DNA from: an uncultured Chthoniobacter sp.
GTDB lineage: Bacteria > Verrucomicrobiota > Verrucomicrobiia > Chthoniobacterales > Chthoniobacteraceae
Length of the DNA: 42,661 nt
Assembly: GCA_903874975.1 (NCBI GenBank)
Contig: CAIQUL010000019.1
Location: 1 to 42,661 of the forward strand
Reading direction: 5' to 3'
Below are positions 1 through 8,719 of this stretch, piece after piece. The notes under the pieces are model-generated. The model did not search any database. It saw only the letters and a program-made list of their open reading frames with translations, and was not told where the DNA came from. The first letter of the stretch is position 1. The number at the start of each line of letters is the position of its first letter. Position numbers and translations under genes: made by a program.

Positions 1-90
1 CAAGAGGTAAAAATAGAAGCCCGGAAACGGCTTCACGCCCGAAAAGAGGAACAGAACGAGGAGGAGAGCAGGGAGCGCCCGGCGGGTGTC

Positions 91-110
91 GCGATTTATT
101 GCGATTTATT
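91..110. repeat. Perfect 10-bp tandem duplication
   Basis: GCGATTTATT occurs twice back to back. It is the only AT-rich patch in the first 150 bases. To its left (1-90) a minus-strand reading gives a hydrophobic stretch (residues like ALPALLLVLFLF) that runs off the window edge, but no normal start codon precedes it, so I cannot call a gene there. The duplication could lie in the promoter region of a leftward gene starting just outside my ability to see it. Confidence 0.5.
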
Positions 111-148
111 TTCAACTCGCCCGCCGAGGGGCGCGGGCTTTCTGAATT

Positions 149-352
149 CCGGGGAGCACGCGCGTCCCGCCGAGGAGGAGGAAGGGGGCCGCGGGGATTG
201 GCGGGCGGGCGAGCCGTGTTGGCGATGGCGTCCCGCCATCGCGAACTTCCCCAAGTATCGCATCAGGAGCGCGCGCCATGACTCCACACGCCGCAGGAAG
301 TTCGTTTTGGCGCGACGCCAAAACCAGCACGCGAGACGCGCGCGCTCCCCGG
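149..352. repeat. MITE-like palindromic element with terminal inverted repeats and internal hairpins
   Basis: The ends at 149-166 (CCGGGGAGCACGCGCGTC) and 335-352 are inverted copies that match at 17 of 18 positions. Inside are two perfect 9-bp hairpins with 3-base loops, 222-230/234-242 (GCGATGGCG arms) and 304-312/316-324 (GTTTTGGCG arms). An inner inverted pair lies at 243-250/296-303 (GAACTTCC/GGAAGTTC). The whole can fold as a symmetrical cloverleaf. No transposase is encoded. It abuts a broken ABC-F reading frame, which suggests insertion or retention in decaying sequence. Family membership elsewhere in the genome is inferred. Confidence 0.75.
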
Positions 353-361
353 ATGTGGCAT

Positions 362-511
362 CGTCCGCTCATCGCGCTCCACCGTCCCGGCGTCGGGGGC
401 CTCGGTGTGCGGGAGGAGGTTGAAGAGCGTGGATTTCCCCGCGCCGTTCGGCCCGATCAGCGCGACTTTTTCGCCGGAACCGCCCTGCATGGCGGCGCTC
501 TCAGCGAGCAC
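362..511 (-). pseudogene. Remnant of an ABC-F family ATPase gene
   Basis: The minus strand encodes about 50 residues containing a good Walker A motif (GPNGAGKST) followed by a stretch ending GTVERDERT, which resembles the first ATPase domain of ABC-F proteins (Uup/EttA type). A complete ABC-F protein has about 500-650 residues with two ATPase domains. Here an in-frame stop codon lies just upstream, a few codons before the GTG at 509-511. Downstream the frame runs straight into the palindromic element at 149-352. No second domain is visible. I read it as a decayed fragment, not a functional gene. The alternative, a short real ORF, is unlikely because Q-loop, signature and Walker B are all missing. 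Confidence 0.6.
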
Positions 512-581
512 GCGCCCCCGTAGTTACTCCCATCGCCTTTTTTAGGCTAACGATTGTGGGCCCGCCGGACTTAGCCAACCC

Positions 582-3500
582 ATGAAATCACTGCTCCTGC
601 TGGCGGCGACCTTGTTCCTCCTCCAGACGCTGCCTAGCCGCGCCGCGGAAGCGCCGACCAATGCCAAGGCGGCACCGACGCCGGGCGGCGAACTGGTGGC
701 GACGGAATGGGCCGGCGACACGCTGTTGGGCAGCCCGGTGGCGCTCACGCTGGACAACCAGGGCCGCGTTTACGTCACGCAAACCACCCGGCGAAAGCAG
801 AGCGAGCTGGACATCCGCGCGCATGCGGACTGGGTGACGAAGACGCTGTCGTTCGAGTCGGTGGAGGATCGGCGGAAATTCTATGAGGAGGAGATGACCC
901 CGGCACGCAGCGCGGCGAACCGTTCGTGGCTGCCGGACCGCAACCGGGATGGCGTCTCCGATCTGCGCGATCTGGGCGTGGAGTCGGAACTCGTCCTCCG
1001 CATCGAGGACCGGGCCGGCAGTGGAAAGGCGGACACGCGCACGGTGTTTGCGGACGGTTTGAACAGCACGATGACGGGCGTGGCGGCGGGGGTGCTGTGG
1101 TTCGATGGAAACGTGTATCTCACCGCGATTCCGAGCGTGTGGAAATTCAGCGACGCCCGGACGCCGGGCGCGGTGGATGCGCAGCGCGAGGAATGGGTGA
1201 CCGGCTTCGGCGTGAAGGTGGCGTATTCGGGGCACGACATGCACGGGCTGACCGTGGGGCCCGATGGGCGCATCTACTGGAGCATCGGCGACAAGGGATT
1301 GAATGTCGCCCGGCCGGACGGCAGTCGCGCGAAGGCCTCGAGTGAGGGCGCGGTGCTGCGTTGCGAGCCCGATGGCACGGGCTTCGAGATTTTCGCCCGC
1401 GGCCTGCGCAATCCGCAGGAACTGGCTTTTGACGAATGGGGGAACCTTTTCTCCGTGGACAACGACGGCGATTTCCGCGGCGAGCGGGAGCGCTTTGTCT
1501 ATATCACCGAGCAGAGCGACAGCGGCTGGCGCTGCAACTGGCAGTATCGCAAGGGCGACTACAATCCGTGGATGGCGGAGAAACTCGCGGTCCCGGCGTG
1601 GCAGGGTCAGGCCGCCTACCTCACGCCGCCGCTCGCCAATTACTCCGACGGACCCAGCGGCTTCACCTACAATCCCGGCACGGCGCTCGGGACGAAATAC
1701 CGGCAGCACTTTTTCCTCACGCACTTTCCCGGACGAAAGATCACGGCCTTCCGCACGGAGCCGGTGGGTGCGGCTTTCAAGATGGTGGAGGAGCGCCGCG
1801 TCTTTGGCGGACCGATGATGACGGGCCTGGCCTGGGGCCCCGATGGCGCGCTCTTTGTGGCCGACTGGAATCACGCGGTCTGGAACCCGCACAACAAGGG
1901 GAAAATCTGGAAGCTCGATGTCGCCGAGCCGGATCCGCTGCGCGCGGAAACGCAGGCGCTGCTCCGCGAGGGGATGGCGAAACGCGATGCCGCGGCGCTC
2001 GGCGGGCTGCTCGGCCACGCGGATCAGCGCGTGCGGCTCGGGGCGCAATTTGAACTCGTGAAACGCGGGGACAGCGCGGCGCTGCTCGCGGCGGCGAAGA
2101 GCGGCCAGTCGCCGCTGGCGCGGGTGCATGGCATCTGGGGCGCAGGGCAGCTCGCGCGGAAGAAACCGGCCGCGGCGGCTCCGCTCGCGGCGTTGCTCAC
2201 GGACGCGGATGCGGAGGTGCGGGCGCAAACGGCGAAGGTGCTGGGCGATGCGGGTTTCAAAGCCGCGGCGCAGAGCATCGCGAAGCTGCTCGCCGACGAC
2301 TCGGCGCGCGTGCGCTTTCATGCCGCCCTCGCGCTGGCCAAGGTGGGCGCACCGTCGGAAGTGGCCGCCATCGTGGCGCTGCTGGAGAAGAACGACGGGG
2401 CCGATGTGTTTCTGCGTCATGCCGGCTTCAGCGCGCTGGCCGGCGTGTGCGCCGCGGACGCGCAGCCGCTGACGGCGCTCGCGGCGGCGCCCAACGAGGA
2501 GGTGCGGCTCGCGGCGGTGGTGGCGTTGCGCCGCCTCGCGCATGCCGGTGCGGCGCAGTTTCTGGCCGACACTTCGCCCCGCGTGGTGGCCGAGGCGGCG
2601 CGCGCGATTCACGATGACTACTCGATTCCCACCGCGCTGCCCGCGCTCGCCGCGCTGCTGGAACGCGCGCCGGGGAACGATCCCGTGGCCGTGCGCCGCG
2701 CCATCTCCGCCAACCTCCGCACCGGCGGGAGCGCCAGCGCGAAACGCCTCGCCGCCTTTGCCGCGAATGGGCGGCACGACCCTGCCCTGCGCGTGGAGTC
2801 GCTGGCGACGCTCGGCACCTGGCTTAGTCCCAGCCCGCTCGACCGCGTGGAGGGTCGCTACCGTCCGCTCGAACCCGGCGCGCAGTCCGCGCTTTTCGCG
2901 GCGCTCGACGAGTTTTCAGCCGCGTATCTCGGGGACGCTTCGCCGGAGATCCGGGCCGCAGCCTGCAACCTAGCGCGGCTCGTCCTTTACCCAAAAGCCG
3001 GACCGCAACTGTCCGCGCTCGCCAACGACGCCGGGCAGGACGCGAAAGTCCGGCGGGCGGCGCTGGCGGCGCTGGCCGCGGTCAAAGGGCCGGGCCTCAG
3101 CGATGCCGCCAAGGCCGCACTCGATTCCGCCGATGCCGGGCTGCGCACGGAAGCGCTGGGCATTCTCGCCAGCGTCGGCGGTGCCGGAGCGGACGCCCTC
3201 CCGCTCCTCACCAAGGCGCTCGAAGGCAAAAACGTCCGCGAACAGCAAAGCGTGCTCGCCATTCTCGGCGGAATGAAGACTCCGGAGGCAGCGGGCGTGA
3301 TCGCGAAATGGATGGAGCGCCTCGCCGCCGGCCAGGTCCCGCCCGCGCTGCAGCTCGATGTGCTCGAAGCGGCCCGCACCGCCGGCACCCCGGCGCTCAC
3401 CGCCCTGCTCACCGCATTTGCGGAAAAGAAGCCCGCCGGTGACGCCCTCGCCCCTTTCCGCGAAGCGCTCACCGGAGGCGACGCCCTGCGCGGCAAAGCG

Positions 3501-3890
3501 CTCGCCATGGAACATCTCGCGGCGCAATGCACCCAGTGCCACAAGATCGGCGACGAAGGCGCGGAAGTCGGCCCGGACCTGGCGAAAGTCGGCGCCCGCC
3601 TCCCGCGCGAAAAACTGCTCGAAGCGCTGGTCGCACCGAACGCCAGCATCACCCCAGGTTTCGGCGTGATCGTCGTCACGCAGAAAGACGGACGTTCCGT
3701 CAGCGGCATGATCGCGAGCGAGACCGAAACCGCCCTCGTCCTGCGCGCGCCCGACGGCGTGGAGACCAAAGTGGAGAAGTCCGCGATCGCCGAGCGCACG
3801 CCGCCGGTCTCCATGATGCCGCCGATGGGCGCCCTCCTCAATCCACGCGAACTGCGCGATATGGTGGAATACCTCACGACTTTGAAATAA
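582..3890 (+). CDS. Secreted PVC-type haem-binding protein: beta-propeller, HEAT repeats, cytochrome c domain
   Basis: This is a 1102-residue protein with a signal peptide (residues 1 to about 21, ending SRA-A). Residues about 40-440 form a propeller resembling the membrane-bound dehydrogenase/sorbosone dehydrogenase-like domain of planctomycetes and verrucomicrobia (GLTVGPDGRIYWSIGDKG, FARGLRNPQELAFDEWGNLF). Residues about 450-940 are alanine/leucine-rich HEAT-like repeats. The C-terminal part carries one c-type haem site, C983-TQC-H987, and a conserved tail with SVSGMIASET and MPPMGALL. Proteins of this architecture are abundant in PVC bacteria and are thought to act in periplasmic oxidation or polymer breakdown; substrates are mostly unknown. 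The DPP-IV-like gene starts 13 bases after the stop, so the two are probably co-transcribed. The haem attachment site is seen; dehydrogenase activity is inferred only. Confidence 0.9.
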   Translation: MKSLLLLAATLFLLQTLPSRAAEAPTNAKAAPTPGGELVATEWAGDTLLGSPVALTLDNQGRVYVTQTTRRKQSELDIRAHADWVTKTLSFESVEDRRKFYEEEMTPARSAANRSWLPDRNRDGVSDLRDLGVESELVLRIEDRAGSGKADTRTVFADGLNSTMTGVAAGVLWFDGNVYLTAIPSVWKFSDARTPGAVDAQREEWVTGFGVKVAYSGHDMHGLTVGPDGRIYWSIGDKGLNVARPDGSRAKASSEGAVLRCEPDGTGFEIFARGLRNPQELAFDEWGNLFSVDNDGDFRGERERFVYITEQSDSGWRCNWQYRKGDYNPWMAEKLAVPAWQGQAAYLTPPLANYSDGPSGFTYNPGTALGTKYRQHFFLTHFPGRKITAFRTEPVGAAFKMVEERRVFGGPMMTGLAWGPDGALFVADWNHAVWNPHNKGKIWKLDVAEPDPLRAETQALLREGMAKRDAAALGGLLGHADQRVRLGAQFELVKRGDSAALLAAAKSGQSPLARVHGIWGAGQLARKKPAAAAPLAALLTDADAEVRAQTAKVLGDAGFKAAAQSIAKLLADDSARVRFHAALALAKVGAPSEVAAIVALLEKNDGADVFLRHAGFSALAGVCAADAQPLTALAAAPNEEVRLAAVVALRRLAHAGAAQFLADTSPRVVAEAARAIHDDYSIPTALPALAALLERAPGNDPVAVRRAISANLRTGGSASAKRLAAFAANGRHDPALRVESLATLGTWLSPSPLDRVEGRYRPLEPGAQSALFAALDEFSAAYLGDASPEIRAAACNLARLVLYPKAGPQLSALANDAGQDAKVRRAALAALAAVKGPGLSDAAKAALDSADAGLRTEALGILASVGGAGADALPLLTKALEGKNVREQQSVLAILGGMKTPEAAGVIAKWMERLAAGQVPPALQLDVLEAARTAGTPALTALLTAFAEKKPAGDALAPFREALTGGDALRGKALAMEHLAAQCTQCHKIGDEGAEVGPDLAKVGARLPREKLLEALVAPNASITPGFGVIVVTQKDGRSVSGMIASETETALVLRAPDGVETKVEKSAIAERTPPVSMMPPMGALLNPRELRDMVEYLTTLK

Positions 3891-3903
3891 ACCAAACTCC
3901 TCA

Positions 3904-6243
3904 ATGAAACCTCACTCCCACCAACTGACCCGACTTCTATCCCGACCGCTCCTCGCCTTGGTCTGCCTATGGCTCCTGAGCCCGCCGCCCAGCCACGCGG
4001 CGGGCGCGATTTACCGGCAGAAGGTCACGCCCAACTGGTTTGAAAACAACACGCGGTTCTGGTATCGCAACGATCTGCGGGGCGGGACGCGGGAGTTCAT
4101 CCTCGTGGACGCGGTCAAGGGCACGCGCCAGCCGGCGTTCGATCACGCGAAGCTGGCCGCCGCGCTCGCGAAAGCGGCGGGCGCGGAATTTCAGGCCGAC
4201 AAGCTGCCGTTCGAGACCATCGAGTTTGTCGCAGGAGGCAAGGCGGTGCGTTTCGAGGCGGCGAAGCAGGCTTGGGAGCTGAATCTGAACTCCTACGAAT
4301 GTAGCAAGGCCACGCCCCGCCAGGCCGCGCTCGCGACGGATCTGCGCGTCGCGTTTTCTCCCGCCATCGAGGTGCCAGCCGCGACCGCGGCCGATGAATC
4401 CAGCTCGTCGCCGCAGGAGCGTCCGGCGGGGTCGGCCCCCGCGCTGAAGCCTGCGCCGCCCGCCGGGGAGATGAACAACCCGGTGCGTTCGCCGGACGGA
4501 AAGTGGACGGCATTTCTCCGAAATCACAATGTCTTCGTCCGCGCGGAAGCCGACGGGAAGGAGACGGCGCTGAGCACGGATGGCCAGCCCGGTCATGGCT
4601 ACGGGCGGCTGGCCTGGGCGCCGGATTCAAAGGCGTTGGTCGGCTGGCGCATCGAGCCGGGCGAAACCAAAGAGGTGTATATGATCCAGTCCTCGCCTCC
4701 CGGCGGCGGGCGCGCGGTTTTGAAAAAGCAGGGGTATCCGCTGCCCGGCGACAAGTTCACCACGCACGAGCTGAGCGTGTTCGACGTGGCCCAGGGCCGG
4801 CAGATCAAGCCGCCGGTCGGGCTGGTGGATTTCGGCTCGCTGGGCCTGCGCTGGCTCCGCGACGGCTTTCGTTTCACCTATGAAAAAATGGACCGCGGCC
4901 ATCAGCGCTTTCGCATCATCGAGGTCGATACCCACACCGGCACCCATCGCAATCTCATCGACGAGCAGACCAAGACCTTCATCTGGACCGTCCACACCGA
5001 AGGGCTCAAAATGAAACTCGTCACCTACCTCGACCAGACCGATGAAATCCTGCACGTCAACGAGACCAGTGGCTGGCGGCACCTTTACCTGATCGATGCC
5101 AAAGCCGGCGCGCTCAAGAACGCCGTCACAAAGGGCGAATGGGTGCTGCGCGGGATCGACCGCATTGACGAAGCGGCCCGGCAGATTTGGTTCACCGCCA
5201 GCGGAGTGTATCCGGGACAGGATCCGTATCTGCTGCATTTCGGACGCGTCAATTTCGACGGCAGCGGCCTGATTTTCCTGACCGAGGGTCATGGCCAGCA
5301 CGCGATCACCTATTCGCCAGACAACCGGTTCATCATCGACTCCTACAACCGTGCCGATCTGCCGCCCGTCACCGAGTTGCGGCGGGTCGCGGATGGCCAG
5401 CTCGTCTGCGCGCTGGAAAAGGCCGACGTGACCGATGCCGAATGGAAGCCGTCGGAGGTCTTTGTGGCCAAAGGGCGCGACGGAAAAACGGACATCTGGG
5501 GCATCATCGAACGCCCGCTCAATTTCGATCCGACCAAGAAGTATCCGATCATCGAGGACATCTACGCCGGCCCGCAGGATTCCTATGTGCCGAAGACATT
5601 CAGCACGGGCCGCCGCTTTGCCTCGCTGACCGACCTCGGGTTTGTCGTCGTGAAAATCGACGGCATGGGCACGGCCAACCGCTCCAAGGCCTTTCACGAT
5701 GTCTGCTGGAAAAACCTCAAGGACGGAGGCTTCCCCGATCGCATCGCCTGGATCAAAGCCGCGGCGGCAAAGTATCCCTACATGGACGCGACCCGCGTGG
5801 GGCTGTACGGCGGTTCGGCCGGTGGCCAGAACGCCGCCGGAGCGGTGCTCTTTCATCCCGATTTTTACTCCGCCGCCGTGGCCAATTGCGGCTGCCACGA
5901 CAACCGCATGGACAAGGCCTCGTGGAACGAGCAGTGGATGGGCTATCCCGTGGGACCGCACTACGCGGAGAACTCAAACATCGAGAACGCCCACCGGCTG
6001 CGCGGCCACCTCTTCCTGATCGTCGGCGAACTGGACAACAACGTCCCGCCCGAATCCACCTACCGGTTGCTCGATGCCTTGATCAAGGCAGGCAAGGACG
6101 TGGAGTTTCTCGTCGTGACCGGCGGCGGACACGGCTCGGGCGGCGGTTATGGGAATCGGCGGCGCAACGATTTCTTTCTCCGGCACCTGCAAAAGGTCGA
6201 GCCACCCAACCGCAACGCCGAAACGCGCCAGGCGGCGAATTGA
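3904..6243 (+). CDS. Secreted S9 family prolyl oligopeptidase (DPP-IV-like)
   Basis: This 779-residue protein has an N-terminal signal peptide (hydrophobic segment ending SHA-A, near residue 32). The N-terminal two thirds form the propeller-like domain of dipeptidyl peptidase IV relatives (SPDGKWTAFLRNHNVFV and similar repeats). The C-terminal third is an alpha/beta hydrolase. The catalytic triad can be placed by motif: nucleophile S638 in GLYGGSAGGQ, aspartate D711 in GELDNNV and histidine H743 in GGGHG. The length fits the S9B/C group. It would cleave short peptides after proline or alanine outside the cytoplasm. It sits 13 bases behind the haem protein and probably shares its transcript. 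The repeat-rich leader of rplI follows. The family call is firm; the exact peptidase specificity is not established. Confidence 0.92.
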   Translation: MKPHSHQLTRLLSRPLLALVCLWLLSPPPSHAAGAIYRQKVTPNWFENNTRFWYRNDLRGGTREFILVDAVKGTRQPAFDHAKLAAALAKAAGAEFQADKLPFETIEFVAGGKAVRFEAAKQAWELNLNSYECSKATPRQAALATDLRVAFSPAIEVPAATAADESSSSPQERPAGSAPALKPAPPAGEMNNPVRSPDGKWTAFLRNHNVFVRAEADGKETALSTDGQPGHGYGRLAWAPDSKALVGWRIEPGETKEVYMIQSSPPGGGRAVLKKQGYPLPGDKFTTHELSVFDVAQGRQIKPPVGLVDFGSLGLRWLRDGFRFTYEKMDRGHQRFRIIEVDTHTGTHRNLIDEQTKTFIWTVHTEGLKMKLVTYLDQTDEILHVNETSGWRHLYLIDAKAGALKNAVTKGEWVLRGIDRIDEAARQIWFTASGVYPGQDPYLLHFGRVNFDGSGLIFLTEGHGQHAITYSPDNRFIIDSYNRADLPPVTELRRVADGQLVCALEKADVTDAEWKPSEVFVAKGRDGKTDIWGIIERPLNFDPTKKYPIIEDIYAGPQDSYVPKTFSTGRRFASLTDLGFVVVKIDGMGTANRSKAFHDVCWKNLKDGGFPDRIAWIKAAAAKYPYMDATRVGLYGGSAGGQNAAGAVLFHPDFYSAAVANCGCHDNRMDKASWNEQWMGYPVGPHYAENSNIENAHRLRGHLFLIVGELDNNVPPESTYRLLDALIKAGKDVEFLVVTGGGHGSGGGYGNRRRNDFFLRHLQKVEPPNRNAETRQAAN

Positions 6244-6318
6244 AATCCCGCGTCGTCGGGCTCTCGGGCTGAAGCCGCCGCGGCGATGGCAAACACGGCG
6301 CGGCGAATTCCTGGTTGA

Positions 6319-6433
6319 GCACTCGACCAGAGTGCGGTCACCGGCGACCGGCTGGTGATCTTTGGCGCGGGCTCCCAGGGCGGCGCTCCTGCGTCGCTTG
6401 CCCTGGGCTGGCTTGTTCAGGCCCTTGGCCTGA
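6319..6433. repeat. Cluster of short hairpins in the 434-bp gap before rplI
   Basis: The region 6244-6677 has no gene. It contains a run of compact inverted repeats: GCACTC/GAGTGC (6319-6324/6330-6335), CGGTC/GACCG (6335-6339/6346-6350), CCCAGGGC/GCCCTGGG (6374-6381/6400-6407) and TCAGGCC/GGCCTGA around a 3-base loop (6417-6433). None is followed by a run of T, so they do not look like intrinsic terminators. They resemble REP-type interspersed elements. The rest of the gap holds the candidate rplI promoter. Confidence 0.55.
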
Positions 6434-6613
6434 GAGGACGTCTAGCCCCGGCGACGACGCGCAGACGGAACGGCAAGGATGCAGTTGGGAGTGTCCTGGG
6501 GGCGACTTATTGCAGATCGACGATTGGAGCTTTTATCACGCGATGGCAACAACAAAGCTTGGGCTTTTCCCACCGCGCCAAACAAAGGATGTGGAATTTT
6601 TTCGCGCGGGACG

Positions 6614-6642
6614 TTGACAAGGTGGGGCGCGCCGCTTACTAC
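6614..6642 (+). promoter_or_regulatory. Candidate sigma-70-type promoter for rplI-dnaB
   Basis: A perfect TTGACA hexamer (6614-6619) is followed after 17 bases by TACTAC (6637-6642), a weak -10 with T, A and A in the conserved positions. Transcription would begin about 30 bases upstream of the rplI start codon. No clear Shine-Dalgarno sequence precedes that ATG. This is the best promoter-like pair in the gap but rests on sequence resemblance alone. Confidence 0.45.
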
Positions 6643-6677
6643 GACCTCCCGCTTTTCAACAACCCACCTTTTTCAAC

Positions 6678-7220
6678 ATGCCAACGACCGAAATCATCCT
6701 CACCGAAAAGATCGCCAATCTGGGCGTCGAAGCCGACATCGTGAAGGTCAAGCGCGGCTATGCGCGGAACTTTCTTTTCCCGCAGCAGAAGGCGCTGGAG
6801 GTCACGCCCGCCACGCTGAAGCGCCTGAACGGCCTGAAGGCGAAGCGCGCCGCACGCGAGGCGACGGAGATGAATGACGCCAACGAGTTGGCGCGGAAGA
6901 TCAACAAACTCAAGATCAACATGGAGCTGGAAACCGGTGCGACCGGGAAGGCGTTTGGCTCGATCACCGCGGCGGACATCGCGGCCAAACTCAAGGCCGA
7001 GCTGGGCGGGAAGATCGAGATCGACCGGCACAAGATTCACATCGAGCACCCGATCAAGGAAGGCGGCGAGCACGAGGTCAGCATCAAGCTGCACCACGAA
7101 GTGACGGCGAAGCTGAAGCTCGTGGTCAAGGCGCTGGGCCAGGAAGCGCCGGCGGCCGCTCCGGCGGAGGAAACCGGTCCGAAAACGTACAAGGCCAAGC
7201 ACAAGGCCAAACACAACTAG
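6678..7220 (+). CDS. rplI: 50S ribosomal protein L9
   Basis: L9 binds domain V of 23S rRNA near the base of the L1 stalk and helps keep the reading frame. The N-terminal RNA-binding domain is clear (residues 1 to about 50: ILTEKIANLG, KVKRGYARNFLFP), followed by the long connecting helix (about 50-85) and the C-terminal domain (about 90-148; FGSITAADIA, KIHIEHPIKEGGEH). At 180 residues it is about 30 longer than the usual 148. The extra tail is alanine/proline-rich and ends in a lysine/histidine-rich segment (KTYKAKHKAKHN). dnaB follows after 15 bases, an arrangement common in bacteria. The genes for S6, SSB and S18, often found upstream, are absent here; their place is taken by repeat-bearing sequence. 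Confidence 0.97.
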   Translation: MPTTEIILTEKIANLGVEADIVKVKRGYARNFLFPQQKALEVTPATLKRLNGLKAKRAAREATEMNDANELARKINKLKINMELETGATGKAFGSITAADIAAKLKAELGGKIEIDRHKIHIEHPIKEGGEHEVSIKLHHEVTAKLKLVVKALGQEAPAAAPAEETGPKTYKAKHKAKHN

Positions 7221-7235
7221 GAGGGCTGACCGACG

Positions 7236-8690
7236 ATGGAGGCTTCCAGCAAGACTGTGAAGCCCGCGGGAAAAAGCGGGAAAGGAGAGACCAGCGACCT
7301 GCGGCAACCGGCGCATTATCGACCGGATGTTCACCGGTTATTGCCACAGTCGCCGGATGCGGAGAAAGGCGTGCTCTGCTCCTTTCTGCTCATGCCGCGC
7401 GAAATCGGCGGACTCTGCGCGGAAAAGCAGATCACGCCCGAGCATTTCCACATCCCCGCCCACGGGGAACTCTACAAGGTGCTGCTCGAGCTGTGGGATG
7501 CGGGCAAGCCGATCGATTTCATCATCCTCACCGAACTGCTGCGCGACCGGCAGCGGCTCGACCAAGTGGGCGGCGCGGCCTATGTGACGGAGCTGTTCAC
7601 CTTTCTCCCGACGTCGGCAAACGTGGGCTACTACCTGGAGATCGTGCAGGAAAAGCACACCCTCCGGGAGATCATCAAGGTCTGCACCGAATACGCCGCG
7701 CGCAGCTACGACGAGCAGGACAACGTGCCGAACCTGCTCGACAACGTGGAGGGAAAGATTTTCGCCATCGCGCAGGACCGCTTCAAGGACAAGACCGCGA
7801 GCATGAAGGAGCAGGTCATGCAGGCGATCCACGACATCGAGGCGCTCTACGAACGGCGCGGGCAGATCTCCGGGTTGGAAACCGGGCTGGCCGAGTTCGA
7901 CCGGATGACCGACGGCCTGCACGGCTCGGAGATGATCGTCATCGCCGCGCGGCCCTCGATGGGCAAGACCGCGCTGGCCATGAACATGGCCGAGCACGTG
8001 GCGCTGGAACTGAAAAAGCCCGTCGCCGTTTTCTCGCTGGAAATGAGCACCTCCCAGCTCGTGCAGCGGATGCTCTGCTCGCGGGCGCGCGTGAACCTCG
8101 GCAACATTCGCAACGGCTTTCTCAGCGAGCGGGATTTCCCGGCGCTCACTGCGGCCGCGTCGAAGCTGGCGGAGAGCAAATTTTTCATCGACGACACGCC
8201 CGGCCTCTCGATCCTCGAACTCCGTGCCAAGTCGCGCCGGCTCAAGAGCCAGCACGACATCGCCGCCATCTTCATCGACTACCTCCAGCTCCTCCGCAGC
8301 ACGAGCAAACGCGCGCAGGACAACCGCCAGCTCGAAATCGCGGAAATTTCCTCCGGCCTGAAAAGTCTCGCGAAAGAGCTGAACGTCCCGATCGTCGTCC
8401 TCGCCCAGCTCAACCGGAATCCCGAAGGCCGCACCGGCGAAGCCAAGGGCCGCCCGCGCCTTTCCGACCTGCGCGAATCCGGCTCCATCGAGCAAGACGC
8501 CGACCTCGTGGGACTGCTCGTGCGCGAGGAATACTACGCCGACACCGACGAGGACAAAAAAGCCGCCGAGGGCAAAGCCACGCTGATCATCGCCAAACAA
8601 CGTAACGGCCCCGTCGGCGACGTGCCGCTGACTTTCCTGAAAGAGTTCACGCGCTTTGAAAACCGGGCGCGGGACGTCGAGGAGGAGTAA
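7236..8690 (+). CDS. dnaB: Replicative DNA helicase DnaB
   Basis: This is the hexameric 5'-3' helicase that unwinds DNA at the replication fork and recruits primase. It has 484 residues, a normal length. The N-terminal DnaB domain (about 35-140: PDAEKGVLCSFL, DFIILTELL) is followed by the RecA-like motor with Walker A (ARPSMGKTALAMN, near residue 240), Walker B (AIFIDYLQLL), and the conserved PIVVLAQLNR and LRESGSIEQDAD segments. No intein is present. A strong Shine-Dalgarno sequence, AGGAGGG (7219-7225), overlaps the rplI stop codon and sits 10 bases before the ATG, which fixes the start and implies translation coupled to rplI. The gene ends 29 bases before the convergent stop of the next, minus-strand, gene. 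Confidence 0.98.
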   Translation: MEASSKTVKPAGKSGKGETSDLRQPAHYRPDVHRLLPQSPDAEKGVLCSFLLMPREIGGLCAEKQITPEHFHIPAHGELYKVLLELWDAGKPIDFIILTELLRDRQRLDQVGGAAYVTELFTFLPTSANVGYYLEIVQEKHTLREIIKVCTEYAARSYDEQDNVPNLLDNVEGKIFAIAQDRFKDKTASMKEQVMQAIHDIEALYERRGQISGLETGLAEFDRMTDGLHGSEMIVIAARPSMGKTALAMNMAEHVALELKKPVAVFSLEMSTSQLVQRMLCSRARVNLGNIRNGFLSERDFPALTAAASKLAESKFFIDDTPGLSILELRAKSRRLKSQHDIAAIFIDYLQLLRSTSKRAQDNRQLEIAEISSGLKSLAKELNVPIVVLAQLNRNPEGRTGEAKGRPRLSDLRESGSIEQDADLVGLLVREEYYADTDEDKKAAEGKATLIIAKQRNGPVGDVPLTFLKEFTRFENRARDVEEE

Positions 8691-8719
8691 CGAGGCGGAC
8701 GGCGCGCCCACCCAGCGCG

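Noticed and set aside
1-90. Hydrophobic minus-strand reading at the left edge
   Set aside because: No usual start codon and the frame leaves the window, so it cannot be told from chance.
588-2777. Long minus-strand open frame opposite the haem-propeller gene
   Set aside because: Arginine- and histidine-rich low-complexity translation with no motif, while the plus strand has signal peptide, propeller and haem site.
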